Positions 43,480-52,234 of a DNA stretch of 64,000 nt are shown piece after piece; positions within the stretch are counted from its first letter, which is position 1, and the number at the start of each line of letters is the position of its first letter. The stretch is taken from positions 5,008 to 69,007 of the forward strand of contig JAVBNZ010000009.1 in assembly GCA_031551145.1 (NCBI GenBank). The letters run 5' to 3'. The translations under genes and the position numbers were made by a program. The stretch comes from WRKB01 sp031551145. GTDB lineage: Bacteria > Desulfobacterota > Desulfovibrionia > Desulfovibrionales > Desulfovibrionaceae. The notes under the pieces were generated by a model. The model searched no databases. It had not been told where the DNA came from and was given only the letters and a program-made list of their open reading frames with translations.

Positions 43480-44235
43480 GTGGACACAGCAACCCTGGTA
43501 GGCATTATTGCCGGGCTCGGTTTGGCGATCGGAGCCGTTTTTCTCGGCCCCGCACCGGGAAAATTCCTGGATCTGCCCGGCCTGATGATCGTGCTCGGCG
43601 GAACCTGGGCGGCCGGCATGGCGGCATTTTCCTTTGCGGACGTGCGGCAGGCCGTGCGCGCGGGCATACGGGTCTTCGCTTCCAGGGGAAACAGCATCGA
43701 GGACGCGACGGCAACCATGGTACGCATTGCGGAAATCAGCCGCAAAGAAGGTCTTTTGGCGCTGGAAAATATCCACACCCCCAACCCCGTTCTGAAAAAA
43801 GCCGTGGAACTCATCGCCGGCAACGCCGAACCCGAGCTTATCCGCGACACGCTGGCCATAGAAATTCTGTCCATGAAACGCCGGCACAACGTTGCCGTCA
43901 ACGTGTTCATGCGTCTGGCGACCTTCGCCCCGGCCGTGGGCATGCTCGGCACGCTCATCGGGCTTATGCAGATGCTCGGCAACCTGAAAGATCCGGACGC
44001 GCTCGGCCACGGCATGGCGGTGGCCCTGCTTGCCGCCTTTTACGGCTGCCTGCTTTCCACTCTGGTTTTTCTGCCCGTAGCCGGCAGGCTCAAGGCGCGC
44101 AGCATGCAGGAAGAGCAGCAACTGACCGTGATTTTCGAAGGCGCCAGATGCATTCTGGAGAACAACAACCCGCGGCTGGTCCACGAAAAGCTTTCCTCCT
44201 TCCTGCCGCCCAAGGATCGCGTCCGTGTTCCGTAA
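43480..44235 (+). CDS. MotA-like proton/ion channel protein
   Basis: A 251-residue inner-membrane protein of the MotA/PomA family. Hydrophobic segments are near residues 3-25, 33-53, 146-168 and 180-202. MotA markers include PGLMIVLGGTWAAGM, EISRKEGLLALE, and the channel segment RLATFAPAVGMLGTLIGLMQ, with the conserved Pro. It begins at GTG 43480 with AAGGAG upstream. It overlaps the motB-like gene by 11 bp. The pair could be a flagellar stator, but see the missing Asp in the partner. Confidence 0.85.
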   Translation: MDTATLVGIIAGLGLAIGAVFLGPAPGKFLDLPGLMIVLGGTWAAGMAAFSFADVRQAVRAGIRVFASRGNSIEDATATMVRIAEISRKEGLLALENIHTPNPVLKKAVELIAGNAEPELIRDTLAIEILSMKRRHNVAVNVFMRLATFAPAVGMLGTLIGLMQMLGNLKDPDALGHGMAVALLAAFYGCLLSTLVFLPVAGRLKARSMQEEQQLTVIFEGARCILENNNPRLVHEKLSSFLPPKDRVRVP

Positions 44236-44953
44236 CGATCTCCACAACGCCGAAACCATGGACGACATCGGCGGGGAGCGGACACTACTGTTCACCCATG
44301 CCGGCCTGTGCATGCTTTTGCTGGTTTTCTTCGTCATGCTTTTCGCCCTGTCCGGCATTGACGCAACCCGCTTTGAAGAATCCTTCGGGGCCGTCAGAAG
44401 CGCCATGGGGGGTGACGCCGGAGACATGCCGCGCGTACAGGCACGCGATGCCGAAGACGCGCGGGACAAGCTGCGCAGGCAGCTTCTGGAGGCCCAGACC
44501 CGCAGTTGCAACGCCGTGCGGAGCTTCGTCGCGCAGAACGGCCTGGAAGACGTTGTGGGCGTCACACAGGAAGAAGGCGGCATCATCCTGCGCCTGCCCG
44601 TCGATCTGCTGTTCGCCTCCGGTTCGGACGCCGTGCTGCCCGAGGGGCTCAAAACCCTGCAACCGCTGAAAGATATTTTCGTGATGCAGCGAGAACAAAA
44701 CATCAACATCCGCTGCTTTACAGACGACACCCCCCCGTCCGCCGGGGAACGCTTCAGGGATAATTGGGAACTTTCCTCCCTGCGGGCCGTCCATATCTTG
44801 CGTCATTTGCTCGCTCAGGGTATTGAACCGGGGCGGCTGACAGCCACGGGCTTCGGCGGGCTTGAGCCTCTTTTCCCCAACACCACGGAAGAAAACCGCG
44901 CCGGGAACAGACGCGTGGAATTCGTTCTGGAGCGGCGCATGCACAGAGACTGA
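44225..44953 (+). CDS. MotB-like protein lacking the conserved channel aspartate
   Basis: A 242-residue protein with one N-terminal transmembrane segment (about 22-43) and a C-terminal OmpA/MotB peptidoglycan-binding domain (NINIRCFTDDTPPSAGERFRD... LSSLRAVHILRHLLAQGIE... NRRVEFVLER). In stator MotB/PomB proteins the segment reads like FADLMSLLMCFFVLL with a proton-carrying Asp. Here the aligned stretch is HAGLCMLLLVFFVML, with Gly in place of Asp. The plug-like region and OmpA domain look intact. It starts at GTG 44225 inside the motA-like gene. It may not conduct ions on its own. Confidence 0.8.
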   Translation: MFRNDLHNAETMDDIGGERTLLFTHAGLCMLLLVFFVMLFALSGIDATRFEESFGAVRSAMGGDAGDMPRVQARDAEDARDKLRRQLLEAQTRSCNAVRSFVAQNGLEDVVGVTQEEGGIILRLPVDLLFASGSDAVLPEGLKTLQPLKDIFVMQREQNINIRCFTDDTPPSAGERFRDNWELSSLRAVHILRHLLAQGIEPGRLTATGFGGLEPLFPNTTEENRAGNRRVEFVLERRMHRD

Positions 44954-45032
44954 CGCGTCTAAAGCCCCTCCGCCCCGCCGCTGCTGCATGCGGCGCACAG
45001 CACCGGCCGCGCCGCGCTTCGAGGATTTTTTT

Positions 45033-45431
45033 ATGGATGACGACAAACTTTACGACAGTCTGGATTTTCATTTCGAAAGCACATCTCCCCTCCAGAGGGG
45101 CAGTTTTCGGGTGGCGGTGCGCGGTCTGCGCCTGCATGTGAACGATCTGCGGCAGTCGTATCCCGTACGCGACTTGAGCGCCGGCGGATGCAGCCTGAAC
45201 GCGCCGGCGCGCGATTTCGCCCTGCGCCGCATACTCACGGCGGATCTTCATGTCGGCGACACGCCCTACATGGAGGGACTGACGCTCAAGACAGTCCGCC
45301 ACATCGAGGAAAACATCGTGGCCTGCGCCTTTCAGTCCATCAGCCTCAAACAGGAATATGCCCTCGACAAACTCCTGCTGGAAATGCAAAAACGCAGCAT
45401 TGCGGCCCGCGCGCGCGGCGCGAACCTATAA
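45033..45431 (+). CDS. PilZ domain protein (c-di-GMP receptor candidate)
   Basis: A 132-residue protein that is essentially one PilZ domain. Both cyclic-di-GMP contact motifs are present: RGSFR (RxxxR, about residues 22-26) and DLSAGG (DxSxxG, about residues 48-53). GAGG precedes ATG 45033. It follows the motA/motB-like genes by 79 bp and lies 9 bp before the biotin carboxylase gene, so it may belong to either transcription unit. A link between c-di-GMP and motility or carboxylase expression is only suggested by position. Confidence 0.85.
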   Translation: MDDDKLYDSLDFHFESTSPLQRGSFRVAVRGLRLHVNDLRQSYPVRDLSAGGCSLNAPARDFALRRILTADLHVGDTPYMEGLTLKTVRHIEENIVACAFQSISLKQEYALDKLLLEMQKRSIAARARGANL

Positions 45432-45440
45432 GGAAGACTC

Positions 45441-46868
45441 ATGCCCCTGAATTCGGCCCTGCAATCCCACAAAGTGCTCATCGCAAACCGGGGCGAGATA
45501 GCCGTGCGCATCGCTTCGGCCTGCCGCAGGCTCGGCCTGCCCTTTGTCTGCATTTATACGGCGGAGGACGCCGCCTCCGGGCACGTGCGCTTTGCCGAAA
45601 AATACGGGGGGGATCGCAGCCTGTACCGCGTCTCCTCCTACCACGACGCCAACGAAATCATGGCCGTAGCCGACGCCGCCGAGGCCGACGCCGTACACCC
45701 CGGCTACGGCTTTTTCGCCGAGGATTTCCGCTTTGCCAGGCGCGTGACCAAGCGCGGACGCAAGCTTATCTTCATCGGCCCTTCCTGGAAAATCATCCGC
45801 GAACTGGGCGACAAGATCAACACGAAACGCCTGGCGCGCAGCCTGGGCGTGCCCACCGTGCCCGGCTCGGATCGTCCCATCTACGACGAGATGGAAGCCG
45901 AGCAGATCGCCCGCAGTATTTTCGAGTTTCAGGAGCAAACGGGCATCCGTCGTCCGCTCGTGCTGGTCAAAGCTTCGGCCGGCGGCGGCGGCATGGGCAT
46001 AGAAGAGGTTTATGATCTCGATCAGTTCCGCTCCGTCTACCGCCGCATACGCAACTACGCCCTGCGCCAGTTCAAGGACGAGGGTGTGCTTATCGAACAG
46101 CGCATCACGGACTTCAATCACCTGGAAGTGCAGGTGGTCAGCGACCGCAAGGGCCGCAACCCCGTGCACTTCGGCACCCGCAACTGCACCGTGCAGTCCA
46201 CAGGCCTGCAAAAACGTATCGAGGTCGCGCCCGGCTTCGATCCCTCCTCGCTTGCCTACAACTTTGACGCCGCGCAGGTGCTGGAGGACATTATCCGGCA
46301 TTCGCTCGCCATGGCCCGTCAGGTGGGGTACGACAACGTCGGCACCTGGGAATGGATAGTCACCCGCAGGGGCGAACCCTTTCTTATGGAAGTCAACACC
46401 CGCATCCAGGTGGAAAACGGCGTTTCCGCCCGCATCGCCCGGGTGCACGGCGAAGAGGTCGACCTGATCGCCGAACAGATCCGCATCGGTCTGGGCGAGC
46501 CGCTGGGCTACAGCCAGCACGATATTGAATTCGACGGCGTGGCCGTAGAATACCGCCTGATCGCGGAAGATCCGGAAAACGGCTTCACCCCCTGGGTGGG
46601 ACGCATCGATGCCTTTTCCTGGCGCGACACCCCCTGGCTGTCCATGCACACCCATGTGCCCACCAAGGAATCCTATCAGATTCCCACCGAATTTGATCCC
46701 AACCTGGCGCTGGCCATTGTTTGGGGCCGCAATCTCGAAGAAGCCAAGCAGCGGGGTCTGGAGTTTCTGCGCAACCTGAAGCTGTCGGGCAAAAACCCCG
46801 CCGGCGAGGCGCTGAAATCCAACGTCGCCTTTCTTACCGCCAACACCGAACGCCTGCTGCGTTTCTAA
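45441..46868 (+). CDS. biotin carboxylase subunit of an acyl-CoA carboxylase
   Basis: A 475-residue ATP-grasp biotin carboxylase. The N-terminal segment reads VLIANRGEIAVRIASACRRL, the ATP loop is VKASAGGGGMGIEEVY, and the active-site strand is FLMEVNTRIQVEN, keeping Glu, Asn, Arg, Gln, Val and Glu but with Asn where E. coli AccC has His. The segment between TVQ and KRIEVAPG differs from the usual QRRHQK region, and about four residues are inserted after VSARI. It carboxylates biotin on the carrier protein. It is followed by the fused carboxyltransferase gene. Confidence 0.88.
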   Translation: MPLNSALQSHKVLIANRGEIAVRIASACRRLGLPFVCIYTAEDAASGHVRFAEKYGGDRSLYRVSSYHDANEIMAVADAAEADAVHPGYGFFAEDFRFARRVTKRGRKLIFIGPSWKIIRELGDKINTKRLARSLGVPTVPGSDRPIYDEMEAEQIARSIFEFQEQTGIRRPLVLVKASAGGGGMGIEEVYDLDQFRSVYRRIRNYALRQFKDEGVLIEQRITDFNHLEVQVVSDRKGRNPVHFGTRNCTVQSTGLQKRIEVAPGFDPSSLAYNFDAAQVLEDIIRHSLAMARQVGYDNVGTWEWIVTRRGEPFLMEVNTRIQVENGVSARIARVHGEEVDLIAEQIRIGLGEPLGYSQHDIEFDGVAVEYRLIAEDPENGFTPWVGRIDAFSWRDTPWLSMHTHVPTKESYQIPTEFDPNLALAIVWGRNLEEAKQRGLEFLRNLKLSGKNPAGEALKSNVAFLTANTERLLRF

Positions 46869-46887
46869 GCTCGGATAAAGGCCGAAC

Positions 46888-49140
46888 ATGGACAGAAGCA
46901 TAGAAAAACGCCTCCAGGCCCTTGCCGATCGCCTGCAGTACATGCGCGACATCTTCGGCGGCGCGGCCAACGAAAACGTGGACCTGCTGCAAGCCAAGCT
47001 CGCGGAATACCGCGAACGCCAGACCTGGGACAGCCAGGCCGATCCCTTCGCCGACTTTTCCAATATCGAAGACCTCTTCGCCTTTGTCGAGCGCAAGCTG
47101 GAAGAAGATATCAGCCCCATGGACAGGGTGCGCATCGTGCGCCACCCGCAACGCATCTGCCTGCGCGACATCCTGGAGAACGTCTATGACAATTTCACGG
47201 AAATAGGCGGCCAGGACGAGCACAGCATCGATCCCGGCATGCTTATCGCCCGTGCCTACATCACCCGCCGGCGCGGCAAGAAGGTCTGGCACCAGTCCGT
47301 CATGGTCATCGGGCAGGAAAAGGGACACGGCGAGGAATTCCGCAACGGCGGCTCGGTCAAGCCCTGGGGCAACGCCAAGGCCCTGCAGTACATGAAGGTC
47401 GCGGAAACCGAGGGCATTCCCATCCACACCTATGTCTTCACCCCCGGCTCCTACCCCATAGAGGACTACCCCGGCGCGGCCCAGCAGATCGCCAAAAACA
47501 TCTACGGCATGGCCGGCATACGGGTGCCCATCATCGCGGTCTTTTCCGAAGGCGGCTCCGGCGGGGCCGAGGCCATCGGCCTGGCGGACAAGCGCCTCAT
47601 GCTCTCGCACGGCTATTATTCCGTAATCTCGCCCGAGGGCGCGGCCGCCATTGAAGGCCGCCTGCGCGGCGGCCAACGCGCCGCGCCGGAACTCATCGAA
47701 GCCTGCGCCCGACATCAACACATCACCGCGCAGGACAACCTGGAATTCGGCTATATCGACCGGATCATCCAGGAACCTTCCCTGGGCGCGCGGCCGTATC
47801 ACTTTGACTTCTTCCGCACCCTGCGCAAGGAGGTCATTCTGGCCACGGACGAGGCCATACTTTCCGTGCGCAGCTTTCCGCTGCTGCGCGGTCTGGCCGT
47901 GCGCCGCCGCCGGGCGGTGGACAACCCCGACGAGTACCCCGTGCGCTGGGGCCTTTCCTCGGCGGACAAAAAACGCCTCGTGCTCAAGCGTCAGAAAAAA
48001 TTCCTGCGGCTTTCCCGTTTCGCCTGCGTGGACAAGCGCGCCTTTTTCTCCAAAATGTTCAACTCCTGGCGCGATCTCTACCGCAGCTGCTGGTACCGCA
48101 TCAAATACGACTTCTACCGCCGGCACAGGCGCAAGGTCACCTTTGTGCTTGAGGAAATCGAATCCGAACTCCTGCTCATCAAAACGCGCCTGCTCGCGCC
48201 CTTCACACGCCTGTTCGGACGCAAAAAGGCCGCGCTTGACCCGGAACTGGCGGCCGACGACCTTATGGCACTTTCCAACTGGGTGGAAGACAACCGCATA
48301 CGGCGCTGGAACTATTTGAGCCCACGTTACAAAATCGACCGCACCCTCACCTGTCCCAATGCCGACACTTACGGTTGCATGGATTTGTGGGGGCCGGATC
48401 TCTTCGCGGAATTCGCGGGCGTTTGCAGCTATTGCGGCTACCATTTCCCCATGGAACCGGAATGGTATGTGGAGAACGTGTTCGACAAGGGTTCGGTCTT
48501 TGAATTCAACACCGATATCGAATCCGGCAACCCACTGGACTTCCCCGACTTTGACGAAAAGATCCGCGAAGCCCAGGAACGCACCGGCCACAAGAGCGGC
48601 TGCATGACCTTTGACGCCCGCATCGACAACATCTCCCTGGTCGTGGCCATGCTCATGGGCACGTTCAGGGGCGGTTCCGTGGGCGCGGCCGAAGGCCAGA
48701 AATTCATCGAAGCGGCCGAACGCGCCAAGAAAAACCGCCGGCCCTTCCTGGCCTACGTGCACGGCACGGCCGGCATACGCATCCAGGAAGGCACGCACGG
48801 CGTCATCCAGATGCCGCGCTGCACAGTGGCCGTAAAGCAGTATATCGAATCCGGCGGACTCTATGTGGTGCTGTACGACACCAACTCCTTCGCCGGCCCC
48901 GTGGCCAGCTTTCTCGGCTGCTCGCCCTACCAGTTCGCGGTGCGCTCCTCCAACATCGGTTTTGCCGGCCCCGGCGTGATCAAGGAGACCACCGGCATGG
49001 ACATCCCGCCCAAATACCACCGTTCCTATCGCGCCCTGTCGCGCGGGCATATCCAGGGCATATGGGACAGGCGGCACATACGCGCCAACATGAAGCAGAC
49101 CCTGCTCACCATGGGCGGACGCAATCTCTATTACCGCTGA
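46888..49140 (+). CDS. acyl-CoA carboxylase carboxyltransferase, AccA-AccD fusion
   Basis: A 750-residue protein joining both carboxyltransferase halves in the order alpha then beta. Residues 1 to about 330 match AccA, with MVIGQEKGHG, FSEGGSGGAEAIGLADKRL and YYSVISPEGAAAI. A basic linker of about 150 residues (about 330-470) follows. The C-terminal part is AccD-like, with a Cys4 zinc-ribbon-like region (CPNADTYGC...CSYCGYHF), MTFDARIDNISLVVAML, TFRGGSVGAAEGQKF and GTAGIRIQEG. It transfers CO2 from carboxybiotin to acetyl-CoA or another short acyl-CoA. The fusion is known in some deltaproteobacteria. Confidence 0.88.
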   Translation: MDRSIEKRLQALADRLQYMRDIFGGAANENVDLLQAKLAEYRERQTWDSQADPFADFSNIEDLFAFVERKLEEDISPMDRVRIVRHPQRICLRDILENVYDNFTEIGGQDEHSIDPGMLIARAYITRRRGKKVWHQSVMVIGQEKGHGEEFRNGGSVKPWGNAKALQYMKVAETEGIPIHTYVFTPGSYPIEDYPGAAQQIAKNIYGMAGIRVPIIAVFSEGGSGGAEAIGLADKRLMLSHGYYSVISPEGAAAIEGRLRGGQRAAPELIEACARHQHITAQDNLEFGYIDRIIQEPSLGARPYHFDFFRTLRKEVILATDEAILSVRSFPLLRGLAVRRRRAVDNPDEYPVRWGLSSADKKRLVLKRQKKFLRLSRFACVDKRAFFSKMFNSWRDLYRSCWYRIKYDFYRRHRRKVTFVLEEIESELLLIKTRLLAPFTRLFGRKKAALDPELAADDLMALSNWVEDNRIRRWNYLSPRYKIDRTLTCPNADTYGCMDLWGPDLFAEFAGVCSYCGYHFPMEPEWYVENVFDKGSVFEFNTDIESGNPLDFPDFDEKIREAQERTGHKSGCMTFDARIDNISLVVAMLMGTFRGGSVGAAEGQKFIEAAERAKKNRRPFLAYVHGTAGIRIQEGTHGVIQMPRCTVAVKQYIESGGLYVVLYDTNSFAGPVASFLGCSPYQFAVRSSNIGFAGPGVIKETTGMDIPPKYHRSYRALSRGHIQGIWDRRHIRANMKQTLLTMGGRNLYYR

Positions 49141-49150
49141 AAGGCTTCTT

Positions 49151-49798
49151 ATGCTCAACATCACGGAACTTCTCGAAAAACTCAAGGCCTCGCCCTATGA
49201 GGAAGTCCATATCACCGCTCAGCACACCGGCGTGGTCAGCTTTGAAAAAATCAAAAAAGGCGACACTGTCCACGGCCCCGGCGGCGCCTGGAAGGAAAGG
49301 CCCGGCACCCGCCTTGCCGTGCTGGAGCGCGAGCACAATCCCAAGCCCGTCCATGCTCCGCAAAAGGGCGTGATCAGCCATGTACAGCATGATCTGGACG
49401 GCTGCTTCGTCCAGGCCGGGGCGCGCCTGATCACCATGCAGCACACCCTGACGCGCGACGAAGTGCTCAGCATCCTTTTGCGTCAGGCCCTGCATCTTTT
49501 CAAAGCGCCGGAGCGGGCCAAATATTATTTCACCCCGGAAGTGGACAAAAAAATCCGCGCGGGAGGCACACGCTCCGTCACCGTGCAGCCGGGCATGGAA
49601 GTGTTCATCATGTCGCGCATGAAGCGGGAAGTGCCGCTGGTCTATTCCGGCCCCGGCGGAATCATCTATGCCGTGTATTTCAAGCATACCGACAATGTGG
49701 ACGCCGATCAGCCGCTCATCGGCGTGTGTCCGCCCGATCAGCTGGACGCCATTGAAGAGGTGGTCATGCGGGTTCAGACTGAATGGAAGGAACAGTAG
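49151..49798 (+). CDS. biotin/lipoyl-carrier-like protein with atypical acceptor motif
   Basis: A 215-residue protein directly after the carboxyltransferase gene. It holds two barrel-sandwich-like segments. The first (about 18-95) ends with VHAPQKGVISHVQHD but has no Lys at the hairpin turn (EREHN). The second (about 138-190) reads EVFIMSRMKREVPLVYSGPG, aligning SRMKR with the usual EAMKM biotinylation site: the Met-Lys pair is kept but the following Met is Arg. It is the natural candidate for the biotin carrier of this carboxylase. Biotinylation is inferred, not shown. Confidence 0.68.
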   Translation: MLNITELLEKLKASPYEEVHITAQHTGVVSFEKIKKGDTVHGPGGAWKERPGTRLAVLEREHNPKPVHAPQKGVISHVQHDLDGCFVQAGARLITMQHTLTRDEVLSILLRQALHLFKAPERAKYYFTPEVDKKIRAGGTRSVTVQPGMEVFIMSRMKREVPLVYSGPGGIIYAVYFKHTDNVDADQPLIGVCPPDQLDAIEEVVMRVQTEWKEQ

Positions 49799-49803
49799 AG
49801 CCT

Positions 49804-50145
49804 ATGGGGAAAATACTGCAAATCCGGGTCAGTGCCTGGACCTATGACGAAGGCGAAGTGGAGCGCGCCTGGCCGCGCCTGACCGAACTTGCCGCCGCCG
49901 TACCGCTCAAGCATGCCAAACTCGGCGTTATGGAACTGGTGGAGAGTCTTGACGACGGTCTGCGCTTCATGGACTGGCCCAAAGAGTTGAAAAACTCCAT
50001 AGCGCCGGGCATAGAGCGCGCCGTGGCCGTCAAGCATCAGCTCGAAGGCGCGCTGGGGGACTGGGATCCGCGCCGGGCCAACAGCCTGAGCGACAGCCTG
50101 GAAGACATATTGGACGCGACCGAAGCTTCGTGTAAGATGTCGTAA
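49804..50145 (+). CDS. hypothetical protein between the carboxylase genes and ssb
   Basis: A 113-residue soluble protein I do not recognise. It starts MGKILQIRVSAWTYDEGEVE and is helical after residue 20. It lies 5 bp after the carrier-like gene and 12 bp before ssb, so all are likely on one transcript. The start is ATG 49804; an upstream in-frame ATG at 49783 falls inside the preceding gene. Confidence 0.72.
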   Translation: MGKILQIRVSAWTYDEGEVERAWPRLTELAAAVPLKHAKLGVMELVESLDDGLRFMDWPKELKNSIAPGIERAVAVKHQLEGALGDWDPRRANSLSDSLEDILDATEASCKMS

Positions 50146-50157
50146 AACGAGGGATAT

Positions 50158-50634
50158 ATGTTGAACAAAGTCATGCTTATCGGCCGTTTGGGCCGCGACC
50201 CGGAACTGCGCTACACCCAGAGCGGCATGCCTGTGGCCTCGCTGCGCATTGCCACGGACGAATCGTATAACGACAAAGAAGGCAACCGCGTGGAGCGCAC
50301 GGAGTGGCACTCCGTTTCCGTGTTCCAGCGCGCGGCCGAAAACTGCGCCAACTATCTCGGCAAGGGCAGTCTGGTCTTTGTGGAAGGCAGCCTGCAAACC
50401 CGCAAGTGGCAGGATCAGCAGGGGCAGGACCGCTATACGACGGAAATCAAGGCTTCGCGGGTGCAATTTCTGGATCGGCGCGGCGACGCGGCCGGCAAAG
50501 CGCCGCAGGGCGAGGACGGCGACGCGCAGGCCCCCCGCAAACCCGCGCAGACCCGCGGCCGGCAGCAACAGAACGAAGATCTGGGGCCGGCCTTCCCGTC
50601 CGAGGCCAGCGGCATGGACGACATGCCGTTCTGA
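50158..50634 (+). CDS. ssb: single-stranded DNA-binding protein
   Basis: SSB coats single-stranded DNA in replication and repair. The 158-residue protein has the OB-fold N-terminus LNKVMLIGRLGRDPELRYTQ, the TEWHSVSVFQRAAENCANYL strand region and GSLVFVEGSLQTRKWQDQ. After a disordered linker it ends in the acidic tip MDDMPF, the docking site for partner proteins. GAGGGA precedes ATG 50158. Confidence 0.96.
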   Translation: MLNKVMLIGRLGRDPELRYTQSGMPVASLRIATDESYNDKEGNRVERTEWHSVSVFQRAAENCANYLGKGSLVFVEGSLQTRKWQDQQGQDRYTTEIKASRVQFLDRRGDAAGKAPQGEDGDAQAPRKPAQTRGRQQQNEDLGPAFPSEASGMDDMPF

Positions 50635-51108
50635 TTCGGCATTTCTGTCTTTTTGCCCTCCGCCTTTGTCGAATTTCGCTTTTTACTTCGGGCGAGTAGG
50701 AAAAAAATACACTCCCTGGGTAAAAAGGTCATCCTTCGCGGCGGAGAACAAAAATTCTCACGGCGCAGGGTTTAGTGCGCGAAAACTATACACAAAAAAC
50801 TTCATGCCCGATTTGAAATACTCCACTCAACTTCCCGGCGGGGGCTCATGAGTCCCCGCCCGCTTCCGCGCGGCGCGCGGAAACGCTTTTTCAGGCAACG
50901 CCCAAACGGCGTAGGGTCTCATTCTTTTCACACGGGGCGGCGAAGATGACTGCCCCGCTTTGCCGGCGCGTCGCGTCGGCCCTCTCTTTTCTTCTGAGTC
51001 ATCAGGCACATGCCTCTCCCGCGGCGCGTCCGCCCTGAGTTCCGGTTTCAAGCCCGGTTCGGGCGGCGGTTTTTCTATTTTCCACAACAACGCCACAAGG
51101 AGAAAACT
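50635..51108. other. 474-bp intergenic region between ssb and the YedE gene
   Basis: No gene is supported; the only long frames are shadows. The middle is AT-richer than its surroundings. Visible structures are a nested hairpin at 50735-50783 (TTCGCG/CGCGAA outside, GAGAA/TTCTC inside) and a 24-bp near-perfect palindrome at 50837-50860 (GGCGGGGGCTCATGAGTCCC with CGCC). No T-run follows either, and no clear promoter was found. Confidence 0.5.
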
Positions 51109-52224
51109 ATGCGTTCCTGTCCAGACGGATGTCAAACCCAAGAAAATTTCTTTGCCGGCCTGCCGGGCATCGTACTTGTGGGCGCGATCATCGGCGTCGC
51201 GGCGGCATTTCTGCAAAAATCCGGCAACCCCGGCAATATGGGCGTATGCGTGGCCTGTTTTGAACGGGACATTGCCGGCGCGCTGGGCCTGCATCAGGCC
51301 GGGATTGTCCAATACCTGCGTCCGGAAATTATCGGACTGGGTCTGGGAGCCTTCATCGCGGCCCTGGCGACCGGCGAATGGCGCGCCCGGGGAGGATCCG
51401 CCCCCCTGGTGCGCTTTGTCCTCGGCATGGCTGCCGCCATCGGCGCGCTGGTCTTTCTGGGCTGCCCCTGGCGCGCCCTGCTGCGCCTGGCCGGCGGAGA
51501 CGGCAACGCCCTGTGCGGATTCGCCGGCCTGGCCGCCGGCATCTTCGCCGGCACCCTCTTTTTCCGCAAAGGCTATTCCCTGGGGCGGGCCGATGTGCGG
51601 CACAAGGCTCTGGGCTTGGTCTTCCCCTTGTTGTTGCTCGTCCTGCTCGTCCTGCGTCTGGCCTTTCCGCCCTTGGACGGGCTGGATCGCAACGGCCCGC
51701 TGTGGTACTCGCTTAAAGGACCGGGCTCCATGCATGCCCCGCTCCTGATTTCCCTCGGTCTGGGGCTTCTTATCGGCGCGTTGGCGCAACGCAGCCGTTT
51801 CTGCACCATGGGCGCGTTGCGCGACGTGTTTTTGTTCAGGCAATTCCACCTCTTTGCCGGCATAGCCGCGCTCTTTGCCGGCGCGTTGGCGGCCAATCTT
51901 GTTTTCGGGCAGTTCAACCCCGGCTTTGCCGGACAGCCCGTGGCCCATACCGACGGATTGTGGAATTTTCTGGGCATGGCTCTGGCCGGATTGGCTTTCG
52001 CCCTGGCGGGCGGCTGCCCCGGGCGCCAGCTTTTCGCCGCCGGAGAAGGCAATGCCGATGCAATGCTCTTCGCTCTGGGCATGCTTGCCGGCGCGGCAGT
52101 GGCTCACAATTTCGCCATAGCAAGCAGCGGCGCGGGAATTTCAGCCAACGGTCCGCTTGCCGTGGGTTTGGGTTTCGCCTTCTGCCTGGGCGTGGGCTTT
52201 TTTTACAGCCGCATACGAAACTAA
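51109..52224 (+). CDS. yedE: YedE/YeeE family transporter (putative selenium transporter)
   Basis: A 371-residue membrane protein with about ten hydrophobic segments in two repeats. Each repeat has a YeeE/YedE signature with Cys: GVCVACFERDIAG (near residue 45) and SRFCTMGALRDVFLF (near residue 228). The GFAGLAAGIF and GGCPGRQLFAAGEG stretches match the YedE selenium-linked subgroup. AAGGAG precedes ATG 51109. It is followed after 10 bp by a TusA-like gene, the usual pairing. Selenium rather than thiosulfate transport is inferred from the subgroup. Confidence 0.85.
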   Translation: MRSCPDGCQTQENFFAGLPGIVLVGAIIGVAAAFLQKSGNPGNMGVCVACFERDIAGALGLHQAGIVQYLRPEIIGLGLGAFIAALATGEWRARGGSAPLVRFVLGMAAAIGALVFLGCPWRALLRLAGGDGNALCGFAGLAAGIFAGTLFFRKGYSLGRADVRHKALGLVFPLLLLVLLVLRLAFPPLDGLDRNGPLWYSLKGPGSMHAPLLISLGLGLLIGALAQRSRFCTMGALRDVFLFRQFHLFAGIAALFAGALAANLVFGQFNPGFAGQPVAHTDGLWNFLGMALAGLAFALAGGCPGRQLFAAGEGNADAMLFALGMLAGAAVAHNFAIASSGAGISANGPLAVGLGFAFCLGVGFFYSRIRN

Positions 52225-52234
52225 AGGGGGCTGC

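Noticed and set aside
46834..49185. A minus-strand open frame of 783 codons
   Set aside because: It is opposite the AccA-AccD fusion gene and shows no recognisable domain.
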